Below are positions 25,401 through 36,206 of a stretch of 64,000 bases of DNA, in pieces. The position numbers and the translations under genes are program-made. The stretch covers positions 95,087-159,086 of the forward strand of contig JADNRY010000146.1 of the NCBI GenBank assembly GCA_015501585.1. Reading direction: 5' to 3'. Within the stretch, counting starts at the first letter, position 1. Each line of letters begins with the position of its first letter. The notes beneath the pieces are model-generated. The model saw only the letters and a program-made list of their open reading frames with translations, was not told the origin of the DNA and did not search any database. This DNA is from Rhodocollybia butyracea. Lineage: Eukaryota; Basidiomycota; Agaricomycetes; Agaricales; Omphalotaceae.

Positions 25401-26738
25401 ATGTACACATTTTGATCCCGTTCGGCTATATAAAGGACAGATTCCAAGTTTGATATGGTCTCTTCTACAAGGTCCAACTTGCAATTCAATAGTTTGGCAA
25501 TCACTTTACAAGAGACCGGCTGTCCCACCATAATTGCGGTATGCAAAACTCTCAGATATGCTACATGTACACTATATGAAACTTCATCTGAGCTGGGAAT
25601 GGCATTATTAACAACAACATCATATAATACATCCAGACCCTTGGTCTGATTTGGATCTGAAGATTCTGTGAGGCTGATAGCCCATGCCAATCTCTCTTTA
25701 ACTAGTCCTGGTCTAGCAGTGATCCATTTTGCCATCGTTGCAGCATAAATGAATAACTTTCCGGATCTTTTTGCCAACAACCTGATATTTTTTTCCGAAA
25801 TGCTCGATATTTTTCCAAGTTTTTCCTGAAGAAATATGATGATGTCCCTCTCCACCATATCCATCTCTACATTATGCAGGAAAAATCTTGCAATTTGTAA
25901 ATTCTGAAGTGGAGTAGTGAAGTATTCAGAACATTTTTCTCTGGTCTGCTGGTCAAGAAGAATTTTAGCCCAGGCAAACAATCTCTCTGAATTGCTGAAG
26001 TTAAGGCATCCAAAACGACATTGACTCCATGGCACTCATCCAATGCATCAATAACCACCACAGGACTTATCAGCCTTGACATGTTTGAATTAACAACTTT
26101 CTTCCATGGTTTGACAATCAAGTCAATCTGCACTTCTGGATATTTTGTGGCCAGGTCTGGATTCTCCTTCAGCTCTTCCTTCAGAGCTTGATCAAATATG
26201 AGAGAGAACCGTGAAAGCTGATAAGCAATAGTTGGAATGATCCTTTGATACTTGCTGCAGCCTGGAATCTGTCTAGAACAGAAGAATGTTCCTGCCAGTA
26301 GCTGCTTTTTGGCAAGAATCTCACAGACTGATTTGGCGATAGTACTTTTTCCTGTTCCAGCCATACCACAGAGCCAGTACCCTTGAGCACCCATGCTTTG
26401 TGGTTGGTCAATCCATTCTCCAATTTTGTTCAAAATCTCAACGCGAGTACCTGGAGTGCAAGATGATTTAGCATGCTCTATGCCATTATCTGCATCATAA
26501 AATGCTTCTGCAGAGTATTGTAGTTTGCTTGTGAGCATTTCCTGAATACTGTTCAGCCATGCCCTTTTTAGAGAATGAGTATAAGTATATACCTTGTAGC
26601 CTTCACTTTCATTTTCTGAAAAAAAAGTCTCTTGATTGGGCCAGCAAGCAATAACCAGATTTACATACTATAGTAGTTTCCATGAATGTTCAGGAACTCG
26701 CCTCCCTTGATGTGGAAATTCTGGGCTTGATGAAACAT
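22438..26738 (-). CDS. NACHT-WD40 NLR (STAND ATPase), two single-base frameshifts
   Basis: A fungal NOD-like receptor, a signalling ATPase used in non-self or damage recognition. Exon 1 (26738-26669) gives a short N-terminal motif, MFHQAQNFHIKGGEFLNIHG then NYY. Exon 2 (26615-22691) carries the NACHT domain, with Walker A GMAGTGKST near residue 107 and Walker B PVVVIDALDEC. A helical linker and about 16 WD40 repeats follow (residues about 640-1320, units such as SVAFSPDGERIVSGSFDKTI). Exon 3 (22640-22438) gives a C-terminal cap, WKLNQEGWIDFRGLSNHILW. The frame breaks near 25934 (TTTTT on +) and near 25163 (CCC on +). Adding one base at each gives exactly 1400 codons including stop. It is thus either a recent pseudogene or an assembly error. 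The architecture resembles Podospora HNWD proteins. Confidence 0.88.
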
Positions 26739-27362
26739 TGTATATGCAGGTATCCCCTTTGATGCCAGTCTTTTTGGAACTATCCAGAGTCTACCTTGAA
26801 AGGAATACAACGACTCTCAGAGCCTGAAGTTTGAACAACGTACAGGGTCAAAAAAGAAGTTTACCTTGAGGTCAATGAATGTCAAAGGCAAAAAGATGGG
26901 AACAGATAGGACGACGCCGAACGACGCCCTTTATATATATGTCAAGATTACGACCATCAATTCCGTCCCGGTTACTATCCCAGCCCGGTTACGCGCGTGT
27001 GAATGGCACATGGAGCGTGAAGAAAGACAGAGAGCAAAAGAACAGACATGAGAAGTATATGGTCAGGTAATTTTCCTTAAGTAGTACCAACGTAACGCCA
27101 TCAGACTGCCGACGGACTTCGTCTGGGCTTCAATGGGCGATAACCTGAAGCAAGGTAGGGCGCAAGCCGATCCTGGAGAAGGACAGTTGCTATTCATAAA
27201 CCCTCGTTATCACCTCCATCCTCATACCGAAGTAACCTGAACATTAATATCTTGCACTGAACGCGGCGCTACATATGATTTTTAATCCACAAGTTACGGC
27301 ATGAATTACAACGCATAAGTACCTTGCTAAGCCGCGAATACTACCGTCTTCCACAAGTTCGT
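26739..27362. other. NLR upstream region, no gene seen
   Basis: It holds the presumed promoter and 5' leader of the NACHT-WD40 gene. A possible leader intron donor lies near 26860 (CTCAAG then GTAAAC on the minus strand). No other supported feature. Confidence 0.4.
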
Positions 27363-28248
27363 TTACTTCCGTCTCACCACGGGGCCACCGATTATGCTCC
27401 TGCGCCCCGCCAGTACAGAAGCAGAAGAACTCCTACTACCTCCAGTATCATATCGTGCTCCTATCGGTCGTCTGTTGTCCCTGTCATTCCGCCATAACCA
27501 TCTGCCAATTGAAGCAAAGTAAGACATGAGATGCGCTAGTTTATTTGCAGCGAAGGGGCATAGGAGCTTCATTCTACCAGGATTTCAAGGCTCGGGTATC
27601 TAGGATCGAGGGACAGATGCAAAAGGTTTTTAGTATAGGAATGAAAAGACGATCTATGGATGGAAGGAAGCGTGGTTAGTGTTTGTATCGCTTTTCACAA
27701 CAGTAATGGAACAAGAATAGGAAAGGGTGCTATGATAGCAAAATAAATAAAGGAAACACAGAACAGTGAGGAATGTAAGCGCAGAATGGAGATTAGCATA
27801 AACGAGGAACGAGAGGGGCGCTCGGACGTGGTACAACAGGGTATAATAGGATAGAGACCGGCAAATCATCGTAAAGCGCAACGAAAAAGCGAACAAGAAA
27901 TAGAAGGGAGGGGGAAAGCAAGTTGAACTGGAAACTAACCGACTCATCGTTGCCCGCGTCTTGCACGCATAATTTCTCCAAGTATGACTTCCACCATAAT
28001 GCATAAGCATCAGATATCAACCTCTGGTCTGTACTGACTTTCACGCGCACGACTTCCCCTGATACAGCAGCAGCAGAACACGCCAGAATCGGATTCATGA
28101 CAACACTAGTTTGTGAATCCATTCCGTAGCCCTTGGAGAAATATACTGGCGTGTTTAGATGTGTTATATGCGTAACTGTGGTTTTCAAGACTGGTGGCAT
28201 GCGTAGGCAGAAGAGTTTTGAGCTTGTCGGAAAAGCTGTGTCGCGCAA
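27363..28248 (-). CDS. Possible hypothetical protein, unrecognised
   Basis: Minus-strand frames look weakly protein-like: VLKTTVTHITHLNTPVYFSK, MNPILACSAAAVSG and DAYALWWKSYLEKLCVQDAG (about 28200-27940), and after a possible intron RDNRRPIGARYDTGGSRSSS (about 27470) to a stop at 27363. No known domain is visible and the splice joins are not certain. It would be divergent from the FAD monooxygenase at 28764. It could equally be noncoding. Confidence 0.3.
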
Positions 28249-28726
28249 GGATGGATATTTCCACTGTCATTGGTTGATGCGCATCTTAGGAAGGTCAAGG
28301 TCTGAGTCAGTTCTTGAAAGACTGGAAACAAGGGATATCAATGGAGTGGGAAACGAGAGACGAGCAGCGCCCGGTGACTTGACTGGAGCATGAGGACGAC
28401 GAGGGAAGCCGAATAGAAGGGCGACACGAAAATAGTACGAAGAATATATTATGTACTAACAAATCGGACCCTCGTCTTATACTGCCACCTCTCTCTTGCC
28501 CGTCTTTCTATATTGAAATCGAATGGAGGTCAAAGCGATGGTATCTACAAAGATGGTCTGGATTCTCGAGACTAAAGCGATGGCTACATGAAACATGAAC
28601 TTGAAAGCCGATGTTACGTTGACGCGTTGACGCGCGCTTGCTTTAGCGCTGATCGATCTTATTTGAGTATGTGTACGCGTACGTACGCCTGTGCCGATGG
28701 TGAAAACTTGCTGACGCGAACGACCC
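28249..28726. other. Promoter region of the FAD monooxygenase
   Basis: No gene seen. It contains alternating CG-rich words (acgcgttgacgcgcgc, gtacgcgtacgtacgc) at 28620-28690, upstream of the TATA box. Confidence 0.45.
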
Positions 28727-28734
28727 TATATATT
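28727..28734 (+). promoter_or_regulatory. TATA box of the FAD monooxygenase
   Basis: TATATATT lies 30 bp before the ATG at 28764, a normal core-promoter spacing. It supports that start over the in-frame TTG at 28749. Confidence 0.55.
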
Positions 28735-28763
28735 TATCCGACTCTTTGATACCCATCGTCAAC

Positions 28764-30071
28764 ATGTCTTCGCCTCTTCCAAGTTTATCTATCGCCATCG
28801 TCGGTGCTGGTCCTGGCGGCCTTACCCTCGCCCGTATTCTTCAGCGCAATGGCATCAATCCCACCGTCTTTGAGCGTGAAAATTCGTTGAACGAGAGATC
28901 ACAAGGCGGCAGTCTGGACCTACACCCGGAAAGTGGCTTGCAAGCCATGCGCGATGCTGGCCTCATGAAGGAGTTTGTGGTACATGCTCGCTACGAGGGT
29001 GCTGAGATGAAGATTCAAGATAAAACTGGGAAAGTGCATTTTCACATGGAGGCTCCACCATCTGCGGACCCACATTCCAACGTCAAACCTGAAGATGATC
29101 CTCATTCTAGGCCAGAAATCGATAGGTGTGGATATACTACTACATCCTATCGAGAACTACATCCTAACTTAACTTTAGAGAAGATTTACGCACCGTTCTT
29201 CGCGACTCTCTCGCGAAGGATACCATTCAATGGGGTCGCACTGTTCAAAGCATCACCACGTCTGATATAGATAACCGACACACCCTGATCTTCAATGACG
29301 CTTCCACAGAGACCTACGATCTCATCATTGGCGCCGACGGCACATGGTCGCGTGTCCGTCCCCTTCTCACTACCAACGAACCAGTCTACTCGGGCATAAC
29401 CTTCATCGAAGCGACGATATCAGATATCGACAACCGCTTCCCCGCGCTGTCTGCCTCCGCTGGCCTTGGCCTTCTAATCACAACTGCCCCTGGCAAGTGC
29501 ATCATCATACAGCGACAAAGCCACGCAGTCCTGCGCATCTACGCTGCCGTGCGGGTCCCCGAATCATGGAGTGCCTCGTTCACACCTACGAAAGCTACCG
29601 TTCTTGGCTTGTTCAACGACGGATGGTCTCCTGATATCCTAGAGTTCTTGCGTTCGGTTGATGAAGCTTCTGTTGTGATGAGGAAGATTAATGCGCTTCC
29701 GGTGCCCACTACTTGGGAGGCCCATCCTGGCGTGACATTGATTGGCGATGCTGCCCATGTTGTGTCCCCGTTTGCTGGCGAGGGTACGTGTTTAGGTTTC
29801 ATCGAATTGTATATTCCTAATTATCCTGTATCTAGGCGTCAACCAGGCTATGCATGATGGGAACGAGTTGGCACATGCGATCACAGACGCCGTGAGTGGG
29901 AAATGTACTTTAAGCGAGGCTGTCAGGCAGTATGAAGAGAAGATGTTCAAGCGAGGAGCGGAGGTAGGCAAAGAATCGGCGGAAAATTTAGACATGTTCT
30001 TTTCAGAGGATACACCGAAGGGTGTCGCGGCGAAGATGGTATATTTGGTGTCGCAGGGTCCTCCTCCATAG
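28764..30071 (+). CDS. FAD-dependent monooxygenase (PHBH fold, TetX/salicylate hydroxylase-like)
   Basis: Three exons, 28764-29125, 29179-29783 and 29836-30071, give exactly 400 residues with no correction. The N-terminus has the FAD dinucleotide-binding motif (SIAIVGAGPGGLTLARILQR). The middle has the DG motif (YDLIIGADGTWSRVR), and the C-terminal third has the GD motif with flavin contacts (VTLIGDAAHVVSPFAGEGVN). This is the group A flavoprotein hydroxylase pattern: NADPH reduces FAD and one oxygen atom is put into an aromatic or polyketide-like substrate. No signal peptide or membrane segment is seen, so it is probably cytosolic. It lies between two NLR genes, which may be chance. The substrate cannot be inferred. 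Confidence 0.95.
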
Positions 30072-30811
30072 ACGACAAGTTATACTCTATACTTAGTAAA
30101 AAATCGGTCTAGGCTTAGAGTTTAGATATGTATCTAAAAATCGATTATACTAGTACTATACTATCATTACTCATCGTGTCGCAATAACTGCCATGGTTCT
30201 TGCCTGCTCCATTTGCACCTCTCTAAGACATAACAGAAGCCTTGAATTTCAAGACCTTCTTCGAGTCGATACATTAAGTCGCCCTACTGCTCATGGCGGA
30301 TCCAAATTGAGAGGCAGATGCGAGACCGGGAGACGCAAAATTTAAGGTTGTCTGACTCCCCATGAAAATGCATTGGCAACAGTGGTAGCACCTCGCCCCC
30401 TTTCTTTGACGTGTACTCCCCTCTTACCTTCATCCAGTAAATTTTTGCGTGAGTCCTTCAATGATTATATGGTCTTCTTGATTTGTTTACGTGGTTTCTA
30501 TTTTCTTACTACCTCGTTGAGTTTACTTTACACCAGGAGGCCATTTTGAATGAAACCTTCGAAGTTCAACACGGACCATTGAAACGATTCTAACTCTGTT
30601 ACATGAATATGCACTTGATTACAAGCTTTTCCCTCATAGCAAATGCTTGCTTAGCGTCAATTTAGCCTGATAATATCTTATTTGGGATATAAGAGTTAAA
30701 ACAGGTTAAAACTTGGGTTAAAAAGGTTAAAACATACCAAAGGGCAATCTGGGCCCTGGGGCAGTAATAAAATGTACTATAGGATTAATACCTACCAGTG
30801 ATTATAAATAT
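30072..30811. other. Convergent 3' intergenic region
   Basis: No gene seen. Near 30694-30735 there is a run of four gttaaaa words, just past the 3' end of the NACHT-ankyrin gene. Confidence 0.45.
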
Positions 30812-33800
30812 CTACCCTAGACAAGGAGTTTTCACTTCGGCACCACTGTCTACAAGCAGTTTGACAACTGCTTTATGGCGCTGATATAATGCTGCTTGAA
30901 GAGCATTTTCATATTTCCCACCCTGAGCATTAATGTTGGCACCATTGTCCAACAGTAGCTGAACAAGTGTTTGATGACCACTATCTGCTGCTGCCTGCAG
31001 AGCATTTCCATATTTTCCACCCAAAGCATTTACATTAGCACCACTATCCAATAGCAGCTGAACAAGCACTTTATGGCCCCCATCTGCTGCTGCCTGTAGG
31101 GCATTTCCGTATTTTCCACCTTGAGCATTGACGTCGGCACCCCTGTCAAGGAGCAGCTTGACAATAATTATGTGCCCCCCATCTGCAGCTGCCTGAAGGG
31201 CACTTCCATACTCTCCACCCTGTGCATTCACATCAGCACCACTGTCTAAGAGAAGTTTGACAATTGATAGATGACCACCATCTGCAGCTGCTTGAAGAGC
31301 ATTTCCATATTCTCCACCTTGAGCATTTACATCAGCACCACTGTCCACAAGAAACTTAACAAGAGCTTGGTTGCCCTCATCTGCTGCTGCCTGAAGAGCA
31401 CTTCCATATTTTCTACCCTGAACCATATCATCATCAATGTCCAAGCATTGCTGGAACACACTTCCACACTCTCCATTACTATCATAAGCTATGTTGGCGC
31501 CGCTGTCCAAGAGTAGTTTGACAGTTGCTCTATGGCCCTCATCTACTGCTGCCTGTAAAGCATTCCCATGTTTACCACCTTGAGCATTGACATCAGCACC
31601 ACTGTCAAGGAGCAACTTCACAACAGCTTGATGGCCCCCTTCTGCTGCTGCCTGAAGAGCATTTCCATATATTCCACCTTGAGCATTTGGATCAGTACCA
31701 CTGTCCAGAAGGAGTTTGACAATCATTAGATGACCCCCATCTGCAGCCGCCTGAAGAGCACTTCCGTATTCTCCACCTAGAGCATTCACATCCGCACCAC
31801 TATCCAAGAGCTGTTTAACAACTATTAGATGGCCCCCATCTGCAGCTGCCTGCAGGGCGCTTCCGTATTCGCCACCCTGAGCATTCACATCAGCACCATT
31901 ATCCAGAAGCAGTTGAACAATTGCAAGATGGCCTGCCTCTGCCGCCACCTGAAGCGCATTTCCGTATTCTCCACCTTGAACATTCACATCAGCACCCTTG
32001 TTCAGGAGCAGGCTGACAATACTTTCATAACCTTGATTTGCTGCTGCTTGAAGAGGTGTTTCATACTTTCCACCCCGACAGTTCACAATATTCCCTGCCT
32101 TGCCATTCTCCCCTCCTATAGCTTGACTCCTTGTTGTTATAAGATACTGTACATTACGAAGCAATCCTCCAAATGCTGCATAATAGATTGGCTCTACATT
32201 GTACCCCCAACTCCCAGACTGGTCCCATCCAGGTTGGTCTACCTGGTAGATTTTGACCCAATTTGAGTAGCATGTGTTTTTTGTCTCAAAGAATTTTTGT
32301 GCTAATGTAGAAGCTTTGTTTTCAATATATGCTTCACTTTGTTGAGCATGAGTCATCCAATATTTTGCGGCATACAATGCCAGAGGATACTGCATCAGAT
32401 CCACTTCCTGCTCAAATTTGCAGAACTGCATAAGATAAATTATGCACATTTGAGCAATGCTATCGTGAGCCATACGCTCATTGATATATAACAGCGCCTT
32501 TTCTTGGTTCCGGAGATGCTCTGCCACCAAAAACTCCTTTACAGAGTTATGTGCAAGCTGAACAACGCCATTTGTTTCAATGACAATCAATGTTGAACTA
32601 ACGATGCCATATAAACCTTCTTCAATATTCAAAGGACGGTCCTCAGGATCAAATGTCTGTTCCAGTATGTCAATTGCCAAGATTTCGCCAACCTGGTCTA
32701 CAGATACTGGTTCGGCAGCACAAATGAGCCACTGAAGAAGACGGTATGCATCTGCTTGATGCTCAGTATGTTCCTTTAGCATTGCATGTAGATATAACTC
32801 TTCCAGAGTTGAGGGAAGTCTTTCTAGAACCTGCTTGATTTGTCGTGGTGTCTGACACTTTTCCAGTGCATTTACTTGACAGGAGACCCATCGGAACCTG
32901 TTTAGATAGTGGGTAGTTCTTTATATTGGACGGATGCTAGGTAAAATACTCACTGTCCCTTAGCACCATCCATCAATACTTGTACAACTCTTGAGTATAT
33001 CTCGGCTGAAGCTTTCCGCTGTATCGTTGCTTGAAGCCTTTGTTTCAAATACAGGCCAATATCATCGCTTGTGTTTCTCTGAAGGGCATCCAGCTTCAGC
33101 GTTATCCATACTTGATTGTAGGGAGGCTGATGCCGACTAGTAACAATGACACGAAAGCACCATGCGTTAGATTGAAGAAGATCGAGCACCGATGCTCGGT
33201 CATTATCGCTACACTCATCCATTGCATCAATGACAAGAATTATAGGTGCGGTTTTTCGGCAAAGCTCCGTCACAAGTCTTTCCAGATCACCATTTGTTGG
33301 CTCCAAAAGTCCCTCTCTCGAGCTTTGGTAAAGATTGTGTAGATGATGATGAACTCCCTGGCTTCCTGAGGCGATTTGAATTACCAAAGAGAGCAAAAAC
33401 CCACGATATCCTGTTTTGGCTTTATCACGATTGTCAAAGTAAAAGTAGCATACATCTGTTGAGGGCTGATTCTTGATGCTGCAAATAATGCCAGCCCTAA
33501 AAGCTATTGGCATCAGTACGGGCTATAGCTCAAGACTGTACTTACGAGAGGATTGATTTTCCAGACCCAACTAAGATAAATTTGTTTTCAAAAGAATTCA
33601 TGTTCCGATGAGATTAAAATATACCTTTCCCTTGAATCCAAAGTTGTCCTTGGTGAGATTGCATCCACTCCTGGTATTCAGCTGTTGACAGTATCCACTG
33701 TCCAGTCCCGGGCGTTCTGAGTGCATCAGCTGCAATGTAATTGGACGAGGGATTTGGAGCTTTAAACCAGTCCCGAATTTTATGTATTTCATTAACATCT

Positions 33801-34030
33801 GGCACTAGATGAAGCATCACAACTAGCCAAGAACGTTTTAGTGCCACATGAGCTCACTCCAGTTATAGTTCACTGTCTTTTGATAGATAGACCCGTGGGC
33901 CACATTGAATTGAGAGTTCCGTATTTCGAAATCGTGAGCGCTAGAGAAGATGCTGCTGTGGAGATACAGTAGAGGAAGAGTTGAGTCTCTATAAATGAAA
34001 TCCACTGTTGCCTGCTCACCTTGGATTCAT
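30812..34030 (-). CDS. NACHT-ankyrin NLR (STAND ATPase)
   Basis: Six exons, 34030-34020, 33955-33858, 33804-33625, 33570-33546, 33496-32954 and 32897-30812, close exactly at 980 residues. Residues 1-28 carry a short motif (MNPSSIFSSAHDFEIRNSQF, then NVAHG) matching the N-terminus of the NACHT-WD40 protein. KIRDWFKAP and GTGQWIL precede the NACHT core, with Walker A VGSGKSIL at about 97-104 and Walker B IILVIDAMDEC at about 190-200. A winged-helix-like region follows, then a conserved linker. Twelve ankyrin repeats span about 561-975 (units such as GGEYGNALQAAADGGHLSIV). The sixth repeat has an insert containing NGECGSVFQQCLDIDDD. Such proteins are thought to be innate immune or heterokaryon-incompatibility receptors; the ligand is unknown. 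No defect seen. Confidence 0.93.
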
Positions 34031-35118
34031 AGGTTGGTATTCCCTTTCATGAGAACTTATGTTCCCGTTCATGGTCACATCGGCCATTTCATTTTTTAAG
34101 CATTCCATTTCACTGTTGCGGTTTGCTAAACGTTGCACCCTTTAAAACACTCGTTACTTACCTGTTCATGAAGCGCTCCTAGGCAATGATGGGGAGAAAG
34201 CAAGCAACAGAGATTCATGATTGCTCTTTATATGGTGAAACAGAAACTCCTACCACAGGGCGCCACTGTTCCTGAACTGGTTTTTCTATCTCAGGGTCAC
34301 GCATTTCTCGAAACGGGTGCCAAGGAGCTGCTGTCGAGAAGGCTGGTGGTGACCCGCGGTGACTCGACGATATCAACTCCAAGAGGACGCCGCCAAGAAC
34401 CAAGCCTAAACCTTATGGGGCAAGGGACGGACGCTAGCATTTGTACGTATTGAGCTCACGAATAAGTCACCGGCTTACCACGGTAGCTAAGACCAAAGAT
34501 ATAATGCAAACGCCTGAGCCTGAGTTGCGAGCACGCAACCCAGGTACAGCGTGTTCATGAAACGCATTCGCTAGAGCTTTGGGCATTGGATCGGGCGTGA
34601 GGGTGTTGCTGGTTCATGTCAGCATCAACGGAGAGGCTTTATATTCTTCATCGCCCATCGCAGTCATGTTGATTTATAGCTTCAGCCTTGAGGCCTTGAG
34701 GTCCACGTATGTTGAGTGAAGATACGGCTTTGTAAGAAGTGATGGGCGGAGGCTACACGAGGACGACACCAGCGATTGGTTCAAACCCTAGAAGACTGAT
34801 AAATACCGTAGAAATGTGAGACGGACATGGAATAATTACTATAGAAATGTATGACCAGTGTCTAGTGACATTCTAGCCAGGATTCGACTGAATGACGGCT
34901 CAAAAGTGAGAATAACATCGACGATGATAAGAGAGTTACTATGACACGTGATGCCACTACCGGGCTTGTCTCAGTAATAGTAAGTATCAGGTATGCATCA
35001 GGGTTTGGTCTAGGTCATCTTTTAAATTTTGGAACCAAAAAAAGAGACAAATTTAAAGCGAGCCGTAACGCATAGTTCTCTCTTTCCATCTGGTATCTTA
35101 TATCGACTTCCCCAGGAG

Positions 35119-35139
35119 TCAGTGGTGGTCCACCACTGA
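35119..35139. repeat. 21-bp perfect palindrome
   Basis: TCAGTGGTGG, one central base, then its exact complement CCACCACTGA. A second gtcgacacca pair lies just downstream (about 35144-35165). Its role is unknown. Confidence 0.75.
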
Positions 35140-35497
35140 GGGAGTCGACACCAAGTCGACACCAGTGGTGGAGAGTAAAAATTACCATCTTGTATCTCCA
35201 CTTAAAGTTCGCTTCGTGAATTTCATATTATCGTGTTGGAGATTACTCCGTATGTTCGCATTGGGACTCATATACACAGCTTTGATCATTCCCTTTTCGT
35301 ATACGCTGCCTACTTCGTAATTCTATACAGCTGGTACATAGAGCAGCGTATACAACCCCCTCAGTTGCTTTCTGAACAACTGAGGTGAGATCCTTTTCGT
35401 ACATTCAGCCTTACTAACGTTGATCTTACCTTAACATATCGGAACTCCTTCACCAGTATGTACTACTATAAACATATTCTTCCGAAAAAGACAATAC

Positions 35498-35600
35498 CCT
35501 GGAATCGTTGAGCGAAGGATGTGGTATAATCCAGGAACGTAACCGTCGAGTTTTAGCTTCCAGAATTAAGCTAACTTGAGTCTGTGGCGCTGTATCCATG
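35498..35600 (+). repeat. Repeat module, copy A
   Basis: It shares ccctggaatcgt, caggaac, cttccagaatta and acttgagt, in the same order and orientation, with modules at 37757-37892 and 37893-38020. The other copies lie directly upstream of the minus-strand gene that starts at 37621; this one has no such gene beside it. Confidence 0.6.
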
Positions 35601-35933
35601 TCACCGGGCCATAAACGAAGCAGACAGAACATGACGATCAAGATGTGTGTAACGTATGAGGGTGCGTTAATGATTTGTTCACGTACCTGTACAACTCCAC
35701 CCGTGCTTGTTCCGTTTTGGAGAGCATCACTGCCTTGTAATAAGTTACTTAGACTTTCTCCTCGTATATACAGTTTTATAGCAGGACCTTTTAGCTTTTA
35801 TGGTGGATTAATCTACATACTCTGACCATATCTGATTTTTAGTCTTGGAGCAGATCAAAGAGGCATGACACACCATCTCAGGCTTATCCTCTGCCGGCTT
35901 TGTGGACTGCATCTTTGGGATACAAAGGAACGC

Positions 35934-35992
35934 AAATCGCTCGAAGTTGATTATCCTTCCTTGAAGGAAGGATAATCAACTTCAAGCGATTT
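35934..35992. repeat. 59-bp near-perfect palindrome
   Basis: A left arm starting aaatcgct and running through gaagttgattatccttcc pairs with a right arm ggaaggataatcaacttc and agcgattt. The arms are about 29 bp with one mismatch and a central loop of one base at most. It could extrude as a hairpin or cruciform. Confidence 0.9.
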
Positions 35993-36206
35993 ACCTCAGT
36001 TCTACTTGCTACTCACTTTCTAGCCACATAGAAACCAACGTTTGCATGTCATTCTCTCCTTATCTCAGGCTTAGGAAACCAAATATTAGACGCAGGCGAT
36101 CAATATATTTAATGGGACTTTACTCAGGAACGACTAGTTGTAGGGATTGATACAAAATTAGAAGCACAAAAAAACATTGTACCCGAAGAGCTTCTGGCAC
36201 ACTTGA

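Larger units (their letters stand above)
34031..36206. other. Intergenic region with two palindromes and a repeat module
   Basis: It contains a 21-bp palindrome (35119-35139), a module (35498-35600) related to one upstream of the 37.6 kb gene, and a 59-bp near-perfect palindrome (35934-35992). Open frames such as 34217-34453 have no family motif. No gene is supported. Confidence 0.45.

Noticed and set aside
31271..32266. Plus-strand open frames opposite the ankyrin array
   Set aside because: They are antisense readings of the ankyrin repeats, without start context, splice logic or family motifs.
34771..34795. tRNA-like B-box word ggttcaaaccc
   Set aside because: The flanking bases do not form a T-stem, and no A-box, anticodon arm or acceptor stem could be paired upstream.
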